Shown in pieces: positions 7,045 through 8,160 of a DNA stretch of 8,160 nucleotides; within the stretch, counting starts at the first letter, position 1; each line of letters starts with the position of its first letter. Origin of the DNA: an uncultured Alphaproteobacteria bacterium. GTDB taxonomy: Bacteria; Pseudomonadota; Alphaproteobacteria; Paracaedibacterales; CAIULA01. The notes beneath the pieces are model-generated. The model made no database searches, had not been told where the DNA came from, and worked only from the letters and a program-made list of their open reading frames with translations. The DNA lies in contig CAIVFQ010000034.1 in assembly GCA_903905285.1 (NCBI GenBank), positions 1 to 8,160 on the forward strand, read 5' to 3'. The position numbers and the translations under genes are program-made.

Positions 7045-7185
7045 AGGGTTATTTAAATTTTATATTCACACCCTTCTTCATACCTTAAAAGAAGTCATAA
7101 GGGTACAAAATCCTGAAGTTGTTAATCGAACGAATCTTTCTCGTCGTGATCATCAACAAGTCCCATTGAATCCTCCGTCTTTACC

Positions 7186-7386
7186 ATGAAGATAAAGCAT
7201 GCAACTTATGTGGTGATGGTGTGTACGCCTAAATACGTGCAGCGCTATCAAGAACACAATCCATCGGATCCTTCTAAAGTAATCGGTGTTAGCCGAGAAG
7301 TAGAGAAGATCGTGCAAAGACTTCATGATGAGGACGCAAGAGGGGCTATCATTCCCATTTGGCGAAAAGGGGTCATTATAGTTTAA
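7186..7386 (+). pseudogene. TIR/SEFIR-like domain remnant, N-terminally truncated
   Basis: The 66-codon frame reads like the second half of a TIR or SEFIR domain: ATYVVMVCTPKY (residues 6-17, the buried strand and its CTxxY end), then GVSREVEKIVQRL (34-46, where these families carry a conserved glutamate in a G-x-x-E helix), then GAIIPIW (53-59, the next strand). The first strand and loop of the domain are missing, and no ribosome-binding site precedes the ATG. A neighbouring frame is open up to this point and ends PLNPPSLP at 7187, recalling the PPxGWPxWM segment that precedes this strand in SEFIR proteins, so a frameshift near 7186 is plausible. TIR domains serve NAD+ cleavage or TIR-TIR signalling; this fragment is probably non-functional. 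Family call moderate, from pattern only. Confidence 0.45.
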
Positions 7387-7512
7387 CGGACTCTGCTCCG
7401 TAACCTACCGCGTGCTTTATGAAATCTCTATACGTGTCCGCCACAGCCCCGAGATGTGGTTCTTGTTAATAAGTTTTCAGCATGTATTTGTTTGTCTTAT
7501 TGATGTGTAGTA

Positions 7513-7527
7513 TTAACGTTTATTTAA
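7513..7527. promoter_or_regulatory. CtrA-type box upstream of the CSIM protein gene
   Basis: TTAACGTTTATTTAA, followed by C, is a third exact TTAA-N7-TTAA match, 69 bp before the ATG at 7597. With the -10 at 7541-7546 and a start of transcription near 7553, the box centres at about -33, covering the -35 as in CtrA-activated promoters, where the -35 itself is often poor. The surrounding stretch 7387-7596 holds no gene I can support, only possible decayed TIR sequence up to about 7510. Confidence 0.5.
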
Positions 7528-7540
7528 CTTATTCGGGTTA

Positions 7541-7546
7541 TATAAT
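7541..7546 (+). promoter_or_regulatory. -10 element of the CSIM protein gene
   Basis: A perfect TATAAT lies 50 bp before the start codon. The hexamer 17 bp upstream (GTTTAT) is a poor -35 but falls inside the CtrA-type box, suggesting activator dependence. Confidence 0.5.
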
Positions 7547-7596
7547 GTCATGTATTCAAAATCTTAAGCATTAATATAAATAAGGAGTATGGAAAA

Positions 7597-8052
7597 ATGA
7601 GAAAGGGTGTTTTATTAAGCACAGCAATTGTTGCTTTTTTTCTCTATGAAGGCAGGGCTAATGGTTCCGATGATTGTTTCAAAGGTGAAGCTGGTGATCC
7701 TAGTAGTTATTTGGCAGGCACTCTAAGGACTCAGACGGATACTGCAATAATTCAATTTATGTATGACATTAAGCCAGAAGATGAAGTTAGCCTGCAGCTC
7801 CTAGATCGGGGGGAAGCAGTGGATTCAATCACTCTTGCATCCCTTCCTGTCTCCATCAAGAATGCTATTGAACAGGAAATAATAAAATCAAAGGAGCAGC
7901 TAGTAGGTAGAATCTTAGAACTTGAAGGAAACAAGAGCTGTTTGGAGACTAAACTCTCAACACTTGAGAAAAACGAAAAAGAGTTGAGAGACAGAGTCTT
8001 AAAACTTGAGACAAAGAATAATTCTAACCAAGGCTATTGTAGCATTATGTAA
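7597..8052 (+). CDS. Secreted leucine-zipper protein with C-terminal CaaX (CSIM) motif
   Basis: I recognise no family for the 151 residues, but the architecture is clear. There is an N-terminal Sec-type signal (MRKGVLLSTAIVAFFLYEG..., cleavage probably near ANG at 21-23), then a polar acidic region (24-87). A coiled coil follows at about 88-140 with leucines at 102, 109, 116, 123, 130 and 137, a six-heptad zipper with I95 one heptad earlier. The last four residues, C148-S-I-M151, fit the CaaX box for protein farnesyltransferase (M at X favours farnesyl) and are the same four that end prelamin A. Bacteria have no CaaX prenyltransferase, so if the motif works it would be in a eukaryotic host. 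Start choice is supported by TAAGGAG (7581-7587), 9 bases before ATG. Intact, with its own promoter. Confidence 0.85.
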   Translation: MRKGVLLSTAIVAFFLYEGRANGSDDCFKGEAGDPSSYLAGTLRTQTDTAIIQFMYDIKPEDEVSLQLLDRGEAVDSITLASLPVSIKNAIEQEIIKSKEQLVGRILELEGNKSCLETKLSTLEKNEKELRDRVLKLETKNNSNQGYCSIM

Positions 8053-8160
8053 AGGGGATATTAGACCTGCTGCGTAAGTCGAGGTAGTTTGTTGCAAGAG
8101 AGTGACATGATCCCCATTCCCCTATTTTTTGTTTAGGCTATAGCGAATCCATTTTTGAGA

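Noticed and set aside
7589..7600. Three-codon minigene ATG-GAA-AAA-TGA overlapping the start of the CSIM protein
   Set aside because: Its ATG is one base from the Shine-Dalgarno sequence, too close for initiation; the ATG at 7597 has normal spacing.
8053..8130. Possible terminator after the CSIM gene: AGGGG near 8053 pairing with CCCCT near 8119, followed by a T-run
   Set aside because: The stem is 5 bp with a loop of about 60 bases, too weak to call.
8122..8160. Minus-strand open frame from the window edge ending RYSLNKK
   Set aside because: Only 12 codons are visible and two other readings of the same bases are equally plausible; it could be the end of a leftward gene or transposase but nothing supports it.

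Overview
The window looks like an alphaproteobacterial chromosome, probably from a host-associated or intracellular lineage (something like the Holosporales/Caedibacter-type symbionts is my guess, not proven). The evidence is the alphaproteobacterial style of FtsZ with its long linker and C-terminal DIPAFLRR peptide, three exact TTAA-N7-TTAA boxes of the CtrA type in promoter regions, and several small Sec-signal genes with eukaryote-facing features among compact housekeeping genes.

Layout. At 1-71 is the 3' end of an unrecognised + strand gene. At 202-720 (+) is type 1 isopentenyl-diphosphate isomerase (idi), convergent with a leftward block of a Nudix hydrolase (730-1251), fmt (1266-2198), def (2323-2832) and ftsZ (2843-4285). 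The block is read ftsZ-def, then a 124 bp gap, then fmt-Nudix. def and fmt are the two enzymes of the N-formylmethionine cycle, here placed directly behind the cell-division GTPase. ftsZ has no ftsA/ftsQ upstream. A strong bidirectional hairpin (4435-4473) separates this block from the next region.

From 4544 to 5690 lies an accessory pair of divergent small secreted-protein genes. One is a leftward proline-rich protein that appears frameshifted (4544-4998). The other is a rightward gene (5184-5690) encoding a signal peptide followed directly by a response-regulator receiver domain. xseA (exonuclease VII large subunit, 5692-7044, -) converges on the latter with 1 bp between stop codons.

From 7045 to the end is a second accessory stretch. 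It holds a truncated TIR/SEFIR-like remnant (7186-7386) and an intact gene (7597-8052) encoding a signal peptide, a six-leucine zipper and a C-terminal CSIM, which is a eukaryotic CaaX farnesylation motif and the same four residues that end prelamin A.

The most interesting reading is that the small secreted genes are candidate host-directed effectors: an exported receiver domain that might tap a host phosphorelay, and a coiled-coil protein that might be prenylated by host enzymes. Both intact ones sit behind CtrA-type promoters. Secretion out of the cell, host targeting and CtrA control are inferences; the motifs themselves are visible in the sequence.
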